DNA of 64,000 bases, taken from the NCBI RefSeq assembly GCF_000152945.2, contig NC_020830.1, positions 1,560,501 through 1,624,500 of the forward strand. The letters are read 5' to 3'. Of the stretch, positions 50,563 through 60,458 are shown in pieces. The number at the start of each line of letters is the position of its first letter. Position 1 is the first letter of the stretch. The notes below the pieces were generated by a model. That model saw nothing but the letters and a program-made list of their open reading frames with translations, was not told the origin of the DNA and did not search any database. Made by a program: the position numbers and the translations under genes. Source of the DNA: Polaribacter sp. MED152 (GTDB lineage Bacteria > Bacteroidota > Bacteroidia > Flavobacteriales > Flavobacteriaceae).

Positions 50563-53500
50563 ATGAAAAAAATACTTTTTCTGGCTGTTTGCATCTTCTT
50601 TTCTGCAAATGCCAAAGTTAATGCACAAAAAAAAGTTACCCAAGTTTCTAACGATAATTTTAGCGCTGTAAAATGGAGAAATATTGGTCCCTTTAGAGGT
50701 GGTAGAAGTGCTGCTGTAACAGGAGTTGCTGATAAAGCCAATCTTTTTTATATGGGTTCTACAGGAGGTGGAGTTTGGAAAACAACAGATGCTGGAGGTA
50801 CTTGGCAAAATATTTCAGACGGATTTTTTGGAGGTTCTGTAGGTGCTGTAGCTGTTTCTGAATCAGACAATAACGTAATGTATGTTGGAATGGGAGAAAA
50901 AACCGTTCGTGGAAACGTATCTTCTGGAGATGGTGTTTGGAAATCTGAAAATGCTGGTAAAACATGGAGACATGTGGGATTAAGCAACTCAAGACATATA
51001 CCTAGAATGCGCATTCATCCTAAAAATTCTGATATTGTTTTTGCAGGAGTTATGGGTGATTTATACAAACCAACACAAGACAGAGGAGTTTACAAAACAA
51101 CAGATGGAGGTGAAACTTGGCGCAAAGTTTTGTTCTCTAATGAAAATGCTGGTGTAGTAGATTTAATAATCGATCCAAACAACCCAAGAGTTTTGTATGC
51201 CACAACTTGGAATGTAAGAAGAACACCTTATAGTTTATCTTCTGGGGGAGATGGTTCTGCTCTTTGGAAAAGTACAGACGAAGGTGAAACTTGGACAAAC
51301 ATTTCTACCAACAAAGGTTTACCTGGTGGTATTTGGGGTATTGCAGGCGTAACAGTTTCACCTGTAAATTCTGATATTGTTTATGCTTTAATTGAAAACA
51401 AAAAAGGAGGCGTTTACAAATCTACAGATGCAGGAGAAACATGGAGATTAATTAACGCTGAAAGAAAATTAAGACAAAGAGCTTGGTATTACACACGTTT
51501 GTATGCAGATACGCAAGATGAAGATATTTTATACGTTTTAAATGTTCGTTATCATAAATCTACAGATGGTGGTAGAACTTACAAAACCTATAATGCACCT
51601 CATGGAGATCATCATGATTTATGGATAGCACCAGAAGACAACCAAAGAATGATTATTGGTGATGATGGTGGAGCACAAATTTCTTTTGATGCTGGTGAGA
51701 ATTGGAGTACTTATATGAATCAGCCAACCTCTCAGTTTTACAGAGTAACTACAGACAATCATTTTCCTTACCGAATTTTAGCTGCACAGCAAGACAATTC
51801 TACTGTTCGAATTTCTCATAGAACAGATGGTCGTTTTATAACTGAATCTGATTGGTCTTCTACAGCTGGTGGAGAAAGTGCGCATATTGCTGTAGATCCT
51901 TTAAATGATGACATTGTTTATGGAGGTAGTTATGGTGGATTTTTAACAAGAGTAAATCATAAAACTGGAGATACTAGAGCTATTAATGTTTGGCCAGATG
52001 ACCCAATGGGTCATGGTGCTGAAGATTTTAAATATCGTTTTCAATGGAATTTCCCAATCTTCTTTTCACCTAATAATAAAAAGCGTTTATATGCAGCTTC
52101 TAATCATTTACATGCTACTGATAATGAAGGACAAAGTTGGAAATTAATTAGTCCTGATTTAACTAGAAATGATCCTAAAACACTAGGTCCTTCAGGTGGG
52201 CCAATTACCAAAGATAATACTGGAGTAGAATATTATGGAACTATTTTCGCTGCTACAGAATCTGCTTACGAACCTGGTTTAATTTACACTGGTTCTGATG
52301 ATGGTTTAGTGCATGTTACCAAAAATAATGGCGAAACTTGGGAGAATATTACTCCTAAAAAAATGCCTGAATGGATGATGATTAACTGCATAGAAGTTGA
52401 TCCTTTTACCAAAGGAGGTGCCTATATTGTTGGTACAAAATACAAATCTGGAGATTACAAACCTTACATCTACAAAACAGAAAATTATGGTAAATCTTGG
52501 GAGTTAATTGTAAACGGAATTGGCAATGAAGATTTTACACGTGCACTAAGAGCAGACCCAAAACGTAAAGGTTTATTATATGCAGGTACAGAAAGAGGTA
52601 TGTACATGTCTTTTGACGATGGTAAAAACTGGCAAAGCATGCAATTGAATTTACCTATTGTACCTATTACAGATTTAGCCATTAAAGAAGATAATTTAAT
52701 TGCGGCTACTCAAGGACGTTCTCTTTGGATTATTGATGATTTAACTGTATTTCATCAATTAGATAAATATGTAGCCAAAAAAGAGATGTTCTTATACAAG
52801 CCAAAAGATGCCTATAATTTATCTGGTGGTAGAGGAAGAACTTCTAGAACTGCAGGTACAAACCATTCTGGAGGTGTAAACATGTATTATTACCTAAAAG
52901 ATTTAGAGGATAAAGATGTGGTTTCAATTACCATTTCTGATGCTAATGACAATGTAATTAAAACCTTTTCTACCAAACCAAATAAAGATTTAAAAGAAGG
53001 CAAATTAAACGCTAAAGAAGGCAATAATATATTTAATTGGAACATGATGTACGATGGTGCTGAATCTGTGAAAGGCATGATTTTATGGTGGGCTTCTTTA
53101 TCTGGGCCAATGGCATTGCCTGGCACTTACAAAGCCACTTTAAAATTAAACGATGCACAACAATCTCAGCAATTTACTATTTTGAAAAATCCGGTTTCTG
53201 AAGCCACTGAAAGTGATATGAAAGCACAGTTTGACTTTATTAATGACATTAATACTAAAATGACTGAAATTCATAAAGCATTAAAAAATGTAAAGAAAGT
53301 AAGAAGTCAGGTTGGTCTGCTAAAAAAATCTATTGCTGATAAAGAAGCTAACAAAGATTTGATAGATTTTGCAGATAAATTAGTAAAAGATATGACCACC
53401 ATTGAAGAAACTTTGTATCAAACAAAATCGAAAAGTGGTCAAGATCCGTTAAACTTTCCCATACGTTTAAACAACAAATTGGCACATTTAAACTCATTGA

Positions 53501-53670
53501 CAAGGGTGGGTAATTATGCACCAACAGATCAAGCAATAGCCTTTAAAAATGAAATTACAGCTACTATAGATGTAGAATTGGCAAAACTATATCAATTGTT
53601 TGATAATGAAGTAAAAACCTTAAATCAAAAAGTAAAAGAAAGTAACATCAATTTAATTCAAATCGATTAA
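50563..53670 (+). CDS. Large secreted BNR/sortilin-like beta-propeller protein
   Basis: 1035 residues. The signal peptide ends KVNAQ (about 22). The mature part has many BNR-type repeats of the VPS10/sortilin kind, marked by GGVWKTTDAGGTWQNIS, SENAGKTWRHVG, TTDGGETWRKV and similar, making one or two propellers through about residue 720. The rest is a beta domain with GTNHSGGVNMYYYLKD and a Lys-rich helical C-terminus (about 900-1035). Such proteins are often annotated as glycosyl hydrolases, but no catalytic residues are evident. There is no T9SS sorting tail. Confidence 0.85.
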   Translation: MKKILFLAVCIFFSANAKVNAQKKVTQVSNDNFSAVKWRNIGPFRGGRSAAVTGVADKANLFYMGSTGGGVWKTTDAGGTWQNISDGFFGGSVGAVAVSESDNNVMYVGMGEKTVRGNVSSGDGVWKSENAGKTWRHVGLSNSRHIPRMRIHPKNSDIVFAGVMGDLYKPTQDRGVYKTTDGGETWRKVLFSNENAGVVDLIIDPNNPRVLYATTWNVRRTPYSLSSGGDGSALWKSTDEGETWTNISTNKGLPGGIWGIAGVTVSPVNSDIVYALIENKKGGVYKSTDAGETWRLINAERKLRQRAWYYTRLYADTQDEDILYVLNVRYHKSTDGGRTYKTYNAPHGDHHDLWIAPEDNQRMIIGDDGGAQISFDAGENWSTYMNQPTSQFYRVTTDNHFPYRILAAQQDNSTVRISHRTDGRFITESDWSSTAGGESAHIAVDPLNDDIVYGGSYGGFLTRVNHKTGDTRAINVWPDDPMGHGAEDFKYRFQWNFPIFFSPNNKKRLYAASNHLHATDNEGQSWKLISPDLTRNDPKTLGPSGGPITKDNTGVEYYGTIFAATESAYEPGLIYTGSDDGLVHVTKNNGETWENITPKKMPEWMMINCIEVDPFTKGGAYIVGTKYKSGDYKPYIYKTENYGKSWELIVNGIGNEDFTRALRADPKRKGLLYAGTERGMYMSFDDGKNWQSMQLNLPIVPITDLAIKEDNLIAATQGRSLWIIDDLTVFHQLDKYVAKKEMFLYKPKDAYNLSGGRGRTSRTAGTNHSGGVNMYYYLKDLEDKDVVSITISDANDNVIKTFSTKPNKDLKEGKLNAKEGNNIFNWNMMYDGAESVKGMILWWASLSGPMALPGTYKATLKLNDAQQSQQFTILKNPVSEATESDMKAQFDFINDINTKMTEIHKALKNVKKVRSQVGLLKKSIADKEANKDLIDFADKLVKDMTTIEETLYQTKSKSGQDPLNFPIRLNNKLAHLNSLTRVGNYAPTDQAIAFKNEITATIDVELAKLYQLFDNEVKTLNQKVKESNINLIQID

Positions 53671-53687
53671 ACTTATATTTTACAGCA

Positions 53688-53720
53688 TAAAAAAAGCGAC
53701 TTTAAAAAGTCGCTTTTTTT
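53688..53720. terminator. Bidirectional terminator
   Basis: Stem GCGACTTT / AAAGTCGC (53696-53713) with A and T runs on either side, placed between convergent genes. Confidence 0.88.
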
Positions 53721-53968
53721 TATTTCATATTCTTATTGGTTATCCACAAACCGTAAATAATACTTATTACAATTTTCATACCCCAAAACGCAGCCCATTT
53801 TCCGTTTGTAAAATTTTGTTCTGCAATTGCCATAAAATCACCAGAAATTATTGCACTCCAACTATTAATGAATAGAGAAATAATAGTTACGAAAAAGAAA
53901 AAAGGAATGGCAACTTTTAAAAAGTTAGACCAAAATAAAGGGTTATTAATATTTTTTTTGAATGACAT
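53720..53968 (-). CDS. Small two-helix membrane protein, unknown
   Basis: 82 residues. Two hydrophobic segments (FLKVAIPFFFFVTIISLFIN and FWGMKIVISIIYGLWIT). It ends in N-K-N-M-K, with no recognised family. A bidirectional terminator overlaps its 3' end. It is divergent from the PilJ-N-like pair. Confidence 0.6.
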   Translation of the reverse strand: MSFKKNINNPLFWSNFLKVAIPFFFFVTIISLFINSWSAIISGDFMAIAEQNFTNGKWAAFWGMKIVISIIYGLWITNKNMK

Positions 53969-54050
53969 ATTACTAGTTTTTAATACTTTACAAAATAAAT
54001 TAAGAGATTTTAACTATATTTAAACATACTTTCTTTAGCCCTCAAATCTA

Positions 54051-54644
54051 TGAAAAGAAAAATTAGTTTATTCTTTTATTACCTTATTTATATTATTATA
54101 CATTAATAAATACCTTTTATTTACAGATGTAAAACATCAAGACAATAATGTAAAAGTTGTAAATATTGCTGGTATGCAAAGAATGTACGTGCAAAAAATT
54201 ACAAAGCTGGCTTTGTACTATGAGTTGCATAGTACTCCAGAATTGGTAAACATTAGTGGTTTACAAGAAACGTATGATTTATTTGAAGATAACCACAATA
54301 ATTTAAAAACAAACTACATTACAAATTACAATGATTTTGTTTTAGAAGAATTATTTAATGAGTTAGAGCCTTATCAAACCAAAATAGAAAATAGCTCTAA
54401 AGGATTAATTGCTAATTTTAAAAACTACAACACTGCTAAAGAATTTGTTACCATTATAAAAAATAACGAATCTAAATTCTTAAAAATAATGAATGCTATT
54501 GTATTAAGATATGAGGAATTAGCACAGCAAAGAATTGACGAAGTAAAAACTAGAGAAATTACTTTCAACACCTCTTATGCTCTGATATTCATATACATAC
54601 TACTCTTCATTTTTATCCCTTTTCAAAAAGTTCGTGTTAAATAA
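54051..54644 (+). CDS. PilJ-N-type membrane sensor-like protein, first of a tandem pair
   Basis: 197 residues, longer than a start at the internal ATG 54174 would give. ATG 54051 opens an uninterrupted frame and encodes a first membrane helix (LVYSFITLFILLYINKYLL). Residues about 38-170 form a helical bundle with NIAGMQRMYVQKITKLALYY, the signature of type-IV-pili methyl-accepting chemotaxis N-terminal (PilJ-N) domains. A second membrane helix (SYALIFIYILLFIFIPF) is at the end. There is no HAMP or signalling domain, so it is a receptor-like module alone. It is paralogous to 54797. Confidence 0.72.
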
Positions 54645-54796
54645 AAATGTTAAAAAAATAGTTTTGCCGCTTTTTTTTACTAAATTGAAGCAGTTTTCCC
54701 CAACATAATTTCTATCATTTTACTATAACAACTAAAGTAGATTATATTTTTAGTTTTTATAGTAAACCATTAATTGTATCACTAATACAGAATGAT

Positions 54797-55420
54797 ATGA
54801 AAGTAAGGTTAATATATGGCTTGGTTATCTTTATTATCGTTTATTCTATTGAACGCTATATAGATCATCAAAACCGAGAAAAACTGTTTACAAATATTGA
54901 GCTGGTAAATATTGCTGGTAAACAACGTATGTACAGTCAGAAAATTACCAAATTAGCACTCTATGCTAATGAAAGTCCGTTTAAATTACTGGTAATTAAC
55001 AAGGAGTTAGAAGACGCTTATCATCAATTTTCGACAACTCATAATAAGCTTAGTGAACAAAGGAAAAAGGGCAAAAGCGATGTTTACTTAGATGAATTGT
55101 TCACGAATCTGGAATCTTATTATCAAGAAATAATGATTAATACCATTGTTTTAATAGAAAACACTAGAAATGGCGTTAGTTCCAATAATGAGAGAACAGA
55201 AGAAGCAATTGAAACCATTAAAAAGAACGAAAATCAGTTTTTACATTTAATGGATAAAATTGTAAATCAATATGAGAAAGAAGGTAAAGCAATCATTGAG
55301 GTAAGTGCTGCAAGAGAATCTACTTTTAATATTATTTTTATTGCACTTTTAGCTTACATTGTGTTTTTTGTATTATTACCCGATCACAGTAAAAAAGGGG
55401 GTAATGTATTTAATTTTTAG
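54797..55420 (+). CDS. PilJ-N-type membrane sensor-like protein, second of a tandem pair
   Basis: 207 residues. Same plan as its neighbour: N-terminal helix (LIYGLVIFIIVYSIERYI), domain starting NIAGKQRMYSQKITKLALYA, helical linker with IETIKKNENQFLHLMDKIVN, second helix (NIIFIALLAYIVFFVLLP) and a short polar tail. In PilJ/NarX-type sensors this domain reads small ligands or membrane state. Here no output domain is attached and no chemotaxis gene is nearby. The gap of 152 bases to the first copy contains no clear promoter. Confidence 0.72.
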   Translation: MKVRLIYGLVIFIIVYSIERYIDHQNREKLFTNIELVNIAGKQRMYSQKITKLALYANESPFKLLVINKELEDAYHQFSTTHNKLSEQRKKGKSDVYLDELFTNLESYYQEIMINTIVLIENTRNGVSSNNERTEEAIETIKKNENQFLHLMDKIVNQYEKEGKAIIEVSAARESTFNIIFIALLAYIVFFVLLPDHSKKGGNVFNF

Positions 55421-55444
55421 AGTAAACAATAAAAGTAAAACTTA

Positions 55445-55771
55445 TTATTTCAGTTTTTGATTGTTGTGATGACGATCATGATCTCTTTTTGTTTTGATGT
55501 CTAACTTTTTTTCAAAAGCATTTTGCAAATCTATTCCTGTTTGATTCGCCAAACACAAAACCACAAATAATACATCTGCTAGCTCTTCACCTAAGTCTTT
55601 GTTTTTATCGGATTCTTTTTCACTTTGCTCTCCATATCTTCTTGCAATAATTCTTGCAACCTCACCAACCTCTTCTGTTAATTGCGCCATATTTGTTAGT
55701 TCATTAAAATAACGAACTCCATGATTTTTAATCCAATCATCAACCTGTTTCTGTGCGTTTTCTATGTTCAT
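55445..55771 (-). CDS. MazG-like nucleotide pyrophosphohydrolase
   Basis: 108 residues. All-alpha NTP pyrophosphohydrolase fold with metal-binding residues in AQLTEEVGEVARIIAR (ExxE) and GEELADVLFVVLCLANQ (ExxxD). It hydrolyses non-canonical or excess nucleoside triphosphates. ATG at 55771 is used. A TTG at 55795 would add 8 residues, with no support. It follows the alpha/beta hydrolase in the same direction and ends next to the convergent PilJ-N gene. Confidence 0.88.
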   Translation of the reverse strand: MNIENAQKQVDDWIKNHGVRYFNELTNMAQLTEEVGEVARIIARRYGEQSEKESDKNKDLGEELADVLFVVLCLANQTGIDLQNAFEKKLDIKTKRDHDRHHNNQKLK

Positions 55772-55797
55772 AGTTCTTGTTTTATGGCTCCTCAATG

Positions 55798-56562
55798 TTA
55801 TTGTAAAAATTCACAAACTTCTTTGTAAAAATCTTTCGGATTTTCAGCATGTAACCAATGCCCAGCATTTTTTATGGTTACAACTTTATGATTTGGAAAA
55901 TGATTGTTGATAATCATTTGTTCTTCAGGAATAATATAACCCGATTTTTCTCCTCTTAAAAACAACGTCGGTTTAGAAAAAGTAGCGTTTGCAGGCAAAG
56001 CTTTACCTACTTCTGGGTTATTTTCTGTTAACGATTGTAAATTAAATCTAAAGTCTAACACTCCTTTTTCTTTCCAATAAACATTCTTTAGTAAAAATTG
56101 TCTAACTCCGAATTCTGGAATGTATTCAGACAATTGTTTATCTACTTTACCTCTTGTATTTTGCAGAGTAAAATCAATAGAATTTAAACCCGCTAAAATT
56201 GCATTATGATGAGGATCGTAAGCTTTTGGTGAAATATCTACAATAATTAATTTGGCTACCAATTCTGGATATTTAGAGGCGAATAACATCGCTGTTTTTC
56301 CGCCCATAGAATGCCCAATTAAATACACATCATCTAACTGATGAAAATCTATGTAATTGTAAATATCTTCTGCCAACAAATCATAATTAAAAGCAGCTGT
56401 ATGAAAGCTTCTACCATGATTTCTTTGATCTATTAAATGCACTTGAAAGTCCTCAGAAAATTGATTACCCAAAGTTTTCCAGTTATCAGACATTCCGAAA
56501 TAACCATGTAAAACCAGTAATGGTTTCCCTTCTCCTAGAATCTGTGAGTGTAAAATATCCAT
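55798..56562 (-). CDS. Alpha/beta hydrolase (YbfF-like esterase)
   Basis: 254 residues. Oxyanion motif LLVLHGYFGMSDNW, nucleophile IGHSMGGKTAM (GHSMG, about 90), acid DISPK and the C-terminal NAGHWLHAENP His. Resembles YbfF and other small esterases. ATG overlaps the pdxJ stop by 1 base, so the two are coupled. A shared gene pair with pdxJ recurs in flavobacteria from memory. Substrate unknown. Confidence 0.87.
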   Translation of the reverse strand: MDILHSQILGEGKPLLVLHGYFGMSDNWKTLGNQFSEDFQVHLIDQRNHGRSFHTAAFNYDLLAEDIYNYIDFHQLDDVYLIGHSMGGKTAMLFASKYPELVAKLIIVDISPKAYDPHHNAILAGLNSIDFTLQNTRGKVDKQLSEYIPEFGVRQFLLKNVYWKEKGVLDFRFNLQSLTENNPEVGKALPANATFSKPTLFLRGEKSGYIIPEEQMIINNHFPNHKVVTIKNAGHWLHAENPKDFYKEVCEFLQ

Positions 56563-57275
56563 TATTGCAACCTATGTAAATACATATTTACCACATTTTC
56601 TAGGCCCAAGTATAAACTTTCTGCTATTAAGGCATGCCCTATTGAAACCTCTGCTAAATTAGGAATGTTTTGCTTAAAAAACTGAATGTTGTCTAAACTT
56701 AAATCGTGCCCAGCATTAATTCCTAAACCTAAATCATGAGCTAAAATAGCTGCTTCAGTATAAGGTTTTACAGCATCTTTATTACCTTTATCAAATTGGC
56801 TTGCAAACTCTTCTGTGTACAATTCAATTCTGTCTGTTCCTGTTTTTGCAGCAGCTTCAATAAGCTTTGCATCAGTATCAATAAAAATAGAAGTTCTTAT
56901 TCCATTTTGTTGAAACTCGGCTATCACTTCCTTTAAAAAAGATTGATGTGTAATGGTATCCCAACCAGCATTAGACGTAATTGCATCTACAGCATCTGGC
57001 ACTAAAGTAACTTGCGTTGGCTTTGTTTCTAAAACCAAATCCATAAAAGATTGTATAGGATTGCCCTCTATATTGAATTCTGTAGTTACAACACCCTTTA
57101 AATCTCTTGCATCTTGATAACGAATATGTCTTTCATCTGGTCTTGGATGAATGGTAATACCCTGTGCACCAAAACCTTCAATATCTGTGGCTACTTTTAA
57201 TAAATTTGGCACATTACCACCTCTAGAATTACGTAAAGTTGCTATTTTGTTAATATTTACACTTAACTTTGTCAT
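56562..57275 (-). CDS. pdxJ: Pyridoxine 5'-phosphate synthase
   Basis: 237 residues, TIM barrel that condenses 3-amino-2-oxopropyl phosphate with deoxyxylulose phosphate to pyridoxine 5'-phosphate. Signatures: [65 protein letters not shown] and [12 protein letters not shown]. Full length, with its own -7 box upstream, then the hydrolase and MazG-like genes in line. Confidence 0.95.
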   Translation of the reverse strand: MTKLSVNINKIATLRNSRGGNVPNLLKVATDIEGFGAQGITIHPRPDERHIRYQDARDLKGVVTTEFNIEGNPIQSFMDLVLETKPTQVTLVPDAVDAITSNAGWDTITHQSFLKEVIAEFQQNGIRTSIFIDTDAKLIEAAAKTGTDRIELYTEEFASQFDKGNKDAVKPYTEAAILAHDLGLGINAGHDLSLDNIQFFKQNIPNLAEVSIGHALIAESLYLGLENVVNMYLHRLQ

Positions 57276-57292
57276 GGTCTAAAATTAGACTA

Positions 57293-57300
57293 CAAAGATA
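57293..57300 (-). promoter_or_regulatory. -7 box of pdxJ
   Basis: Minus-strand TATCTTTG (TAnnTTTG), 18 bases before the ATG. Confidence 0.5.
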
Positions 57301-57321
57301 ATTTATTAAATCATTTTATCC

Positions 57322-57329
57322 TATATTCG
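57322..57329 (+). promoter_or_regulatory. -7-like box of the CBS gene
   Basis: TATATTCG, one mismatch to TAnnTTTG, 7 bases before the ATG. It is divergent to the pdxJ box. Confidence 0.4.
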
Positions 57330-57335
57330 TAAAGC

Positions 57336-57995
57336 ATGAATATTAACGATTACATCTTAAAAGAAATAAAAGCGTTTCATTTAAAAGACACTGTAAAAAA
57401 GGCGCAAAGACTCTTTAAAAATTACCCTATAACACATTTTCCAGTGGTAGAAAATAATAAATTGTTGGGTTCTTTTTCAGAAGATGATATTCAAACTTTA
57501 GAAAACAAAGAAGAAGAATTAGTTGCACATTCTTATCTACTAAATTCGTTTTTTGCAGATGAAAAAGCCACAGTTTTAGAGTTATTAAAGATTTTTGCAG
57601 ACAATAACACTACTATAATTCCTGTTTTGAATAAGGATAAAAATTACATGGGTTATTATGATTTGTGTGATGTGTTAGACGTGTTTTCTACAAGCCCTTT
57701 TATGATTGAAGAAAGCGAAACCTTAATTGTAGAAAAACTAGAGATGGATTATTCTATGGGTGAAGTTTCTCAAATTGTAGAAGCGAATGGTGGTAAGCTA
57801 CTTGGTGTTTATATTTCAGAAAAATCGAACGATTTTGTGCAAGTTACCTTAAAATTTGTTTCAGATGAAATTAACGAAATCATACAAACGTTTAGAAGGT
57901 ATGACTATAAAATAGTTTCGAATCATGAAAATGATATTTATTTAGAAGACCTGAAAAACAGATCTGATTATTTACAGAAATATCTAGAAATGTAA
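57336..57995 (+). CDS. CBS-domain pair protein
   Basis: 219 residues. Two CBS motifs at about 1-120 (KAQRLFKNYPITHFPVVENN, then FADNNTTIIPVLNKDKNYMG), forming one Bateman module, then a C-terminal ACT-like domain (about 130-219; VEKLEMDYSMGEVSQIVEAN). CBS pairs bind adenosine ligands. It lies 32 bases upstream of nadK and is probably transcribed with it. Confidence 0.85.
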   Translation: MNINDYILKEIKAFHLKDTVKKAQRLFKNYPITHFPVVENNKLLGSFSEDDIQTLENKEEELVAHSYLLNSFFADEKATVLELLKIFADNNTTIIPVLNKDKNYMGYYDLCDVLDVFSTSPFMIEESETLIVEKLEMDYSMGEVSQIVEANGGKLLGVYISEKSNDFVQVTLKFVSDEINEIIQTFRRYDYKIVSNHENDIYLEDLKNRSDYLQKYLEM

Positions 57996-58027
57996 ATTTT
58001 ATATTTAAAATTTTAAAACAAACTAAA

Positions 58028-58927
58028 GTGAAAAAAGTTGCTATTTACGGTCAATCTTACTCCATTTCTGCAGAGAAAGAGATTCAGATTTTATTAAAAG
58101 TATTGCAACAACACAACATTGTATCTTTTATAGAAAAAAAGTTTTATGATTTACTAGTTCAAGGAAATATCTTAGATAAAAAATACCCAACATTTTCTCA
58201 CTTTTCCGATTTAAACTCATCTTTTGATGTACTATTTACTTTAGGTGGAGATGGAACAATTTTAAGAGCAGTAACTTATATTAGAGATTTAGACATTCCT
58301 ATTTTAGGAATTAATACAGGTAGATTGGGCTTTTTAGCAACCATAAATAAAACTGCCATTGAAGAAAGTGTCAACCTAATATTAAATGGAGATTATTCTA
58401 TTCAAGAAAGAACTTTATTAAGCGTAAAAACGAGTCCAGAAACAACCACTTTTTCCGAATTAAATTTTGCCTTGAATGAAGTAACTATTGCTAGGAAAAA
58501 CACGACTTCTATGATTGGTGTAAAAACCTGTTTAAATGAAGAATACCTTACCAATTATTGGGCAGATGGTTTAATAATAGCAACACCTACAGGCTCTACA
58601 GGCTATTCATTAAGTTGTAATGGCCCTGTAATTTCGCCAGATTCTAAAAACCTGGTAATTACACCTATTGCACCTCATAATTTAAATGCAAGGCCCATGG
58701 TTATTGCAGATGATACTCAAATTAAATTAACGATAGATTCAAGAGAAAAAGACTTTTTAATATCTTTAGATTCACGCATAACAACAGTAGCAAAAAACAC
58801 TGTAGTTTATATAGAAAAAGCATCTTTTACCATAAAAAGTATCATCCCTAAAAATCAATCTTTTTTACAAACTTTGAGAACTAAATTACTTTGGGGAGAA
58901 GATACCAGGAACGAAACCAATCTTTAA
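58028..58927 (+). CDS. nadK: NAD kinase
   Basis: 299 residues, ATP-dependent phosphorylation of NAD to NADP. Signatures: FTLGGDGTILRAVTYI (GGDGT, about 75), INTGRLGFLATI, LNEVTIARKN, ADGLIIATPTGSTGYSLSCNGP. Start is GTG at 58028. Full length. It follows the CBS gene in the conserved cluster. Confidence 0.95.
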   Translation: MKKVAIYGQSYSISAEKEIQILLKVLQQHNIVSFIEKKFYDLLVQGNILDKKYPTFSHFSDLNSSFDVLFTLGGDGTILRAVTYIRDLDIPILGINTGRLGFLATINKTAIEESVNLILNGDYSIQERTLLSVKTSPETTTFSELNFALNEVTIARKNTTSMIGVKTCLNEEYLTNYWADGLIIATPTGSTGYSLSCNGPVISPDSKNLVITPIAPHNLNARPMVIADDTQIKLTIDSREKDFLISLDSRITTVAKNTVVYIEKASFTIKSIIPKNQSFLQTLRTKLLWGEDTRNETNL

Positions 58928-59009
58928 CCCTTTAGCAACAATAAATTACTTAATTTTTAGTTATTCAGAAAAGACTGAATATTAACTTTATTAAGCAAAT
59001 TGAAATCCC

Positions 59010-59017
59010 TATATTTG
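59010..59017 (+). promoter_or_regulatory. -7 box of the porG-uppS-bamA group
   Basis: TATATTTG matches TAnnTTTG exactly, 17 bases before the ATG at 59034. Confidence 0.55.
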
Positions 59018-59033
59018 CTCGCTATTTTTACGG

Positions 59034-59711
59034 ATGAAAAAAAGTATATTATTAATCATTTTTGTAAGCCTGTCTAATGTTTTAGTAAGTCAGGTATATG
59101 AAGCAGGAGTATTTATTGGTGGTTCCAACTATGTTGGAGACATTGGAAGAACCAACTACATTTACCCCAATAAAATTGCAGGAGCTGCATTTTTTAAGTA
59201 CAATTGGAATCCTAAAATAGCACTAAGAGCAACCTATAGTTATTTGCCTATTGAAGCAGATGATTTAGATGCAGATACAGATTTTAAAAGAGATAGAGGG
59301 TTAAGTTTTTCTAATACCATACATGAGTTAGCCATTGGTTTAGAATACAATTTTTACGAGTATGATTTATCATCATCAGATAAAACTTGGACACCTTACA
59401 TCTTGTTAGAATTAGCTGGTTTTAATTACCAATATGTAGTATCTGAACCAAGACCACAAGAATTTATTTTTGATTCTAAAAACGGTTTTGCAGTTCCTTT
59501 TGGAGTTGGTTTTAAATCTAAATTAGTTGGTGATTTAGCATTTGCTGTAGAAGCAAAATTTAGATATACTTTTGATGATGATATCGATTATACTTCATCA
59601 AACGTACCTAGATTAGATATTGGAGATAATAATAGTGATTGGTATATGTTTACAGGAATTTCTTTAACCTATACCTTTGGAAGACCAGCTTGTTATAAAA
59701 ACGGACTGTAA
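59034..59711 (+). CDS. DUF6089 outer-membrane protein (PorG-like)
   Basis: 225 residues. The signal peptide ends VLVSQ (about 20), then an eight-strand-type barrel: YEAGVFIGGSNYVGDIGRTN, AAFFKYNWNPKIALRATYSY, HELAIGLEYNFYEYDLSS, and a closing SLTYTFGRPACYKNGL. The GGSNYVGDIG motif is typical of flavobacterial homologues of the type IX secretion protein PorG. It is located between nadK and uppS, the usual place in Flavobacteriia. Three bases separate its stop from the uppS ATG. Confidence 0.78.
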   Translation: MKKSILLIIFVSLSNVLVSQVYEAGVFIGGSNYVGDIGRTNYIYPNKIAGAAFFKYNWNPKIALRATYSYLPIEADDLDADTDFKRDRGLSFSNTIHELAIGLEYNFYEYDLSSSDKTWTPYILLELAGFNYQYVVSEPRPQEFIFDSKNGFAVPFGVGFKSKLVGDLAFAVEAKFRYTFDDDIDYTSSNVPRLDIGDNNSDWYMFTGISLTYTFGRPACYKNGL

Positions 59712-59714
59712 AAT

Positions 59715-60458
59715 ATGGATAAAAAACTACACATTGATTTACTGAAAACACCAAAGCATGTTGCCATAATTATGGATGGTAATGGACGTTGGGCAAAAGG
59801 TAAAGGAATGAATAGAATTTTTGGTCATAGAAATGCATTAACTGCTGTAAGAGAATCTGTAAAAGCAGCCTCACAAGTTAATGTAGAAGCCATTACTTTA
59901 TACGCATTTTCTACAGAAAACTGGAACAGACCCAAACTAGAAGTAGATGCTTTAATGAGTTTATTAATAAACTCATTAAAAAAAGAACTACCCGAATTTA
60001 TGAAACAAGGAGTTAAAGTTAACTCAATTGGTTCTATAGATAATTTACCCAGTAAGGCACAAAAAGTTTTAAAAGATGTTATTTTTGAAACCAGAAATAA
60101 CACAGATATTGTATTAACCTTTGCACTAAGCTATGGCTCTAGAGAAGAAATTGTTAATGCAATCAAAAACATATCTAAAAAAGTTGTTAATAAAGAACTT
60201 AATTTAGAAAAAATAGATGAAAATACTATAAATAATCATTTATATACATTTAATTTGCCCGATGTTGATTTAATGATAAGAACTAGTGGAGAACAACGCA
60301 TTAGTAACTTTTTATTATGGCAAATGGCATATGCTGAACTATATTTTACAAATGTACTTTGGCCAGATTTTAGACAAGAACATTTCTATGATGCCATCAT
60401 AGAATATCAGAACAGAGAAAGACGATTTGGAAAAACAAGCGAACAAATTACAGAGTAA
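59715..60458 (+). CDS. uppS: Undecaprenyl diphosphate synthase (cis-prenyltransferase)
   Basis: 247 residues. MDGNGRWAKGKG (catalytic Asp, residue 22), FSTENWNRP, LSYGSREEIVNAI, LMIRTSGEQRISNF and YFTNVLWPDF are the five conserved regions. It makes the lipid carrier for peptidoglycan and O-antigen. Its 3' end overlaps the bamA start by 32 bases. Full length. Confidence 0.95.
   Translation: MDKKLHIDLLKTPKHVAIIMDGNGRWAKGKGMNRIFGHRNALTAVRESVKAASQVNVEAITLYAFSTENWNRPKLEVDALMSLLINSLKKELPEFMKQGVKVNSIGSIDNLPSKAQKVLKDVIFETRNNTDIVLTFALSYGSREEIVNAIKNISKKVVNKELNLEKIDENTINNHLYTFNLPDVDLMIRTSGEQRISNFLLWQMAYAELYFTNVLWPDFRQEHFYDAIIEYQNRERRFGKTSEQITE

Noticed and set aside
50563..53670. Type IX secretion cargo
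   Set aside because: The C-terminus is a Lys-rich helix followed by a short tail and lacks a T9SS sorting domain.
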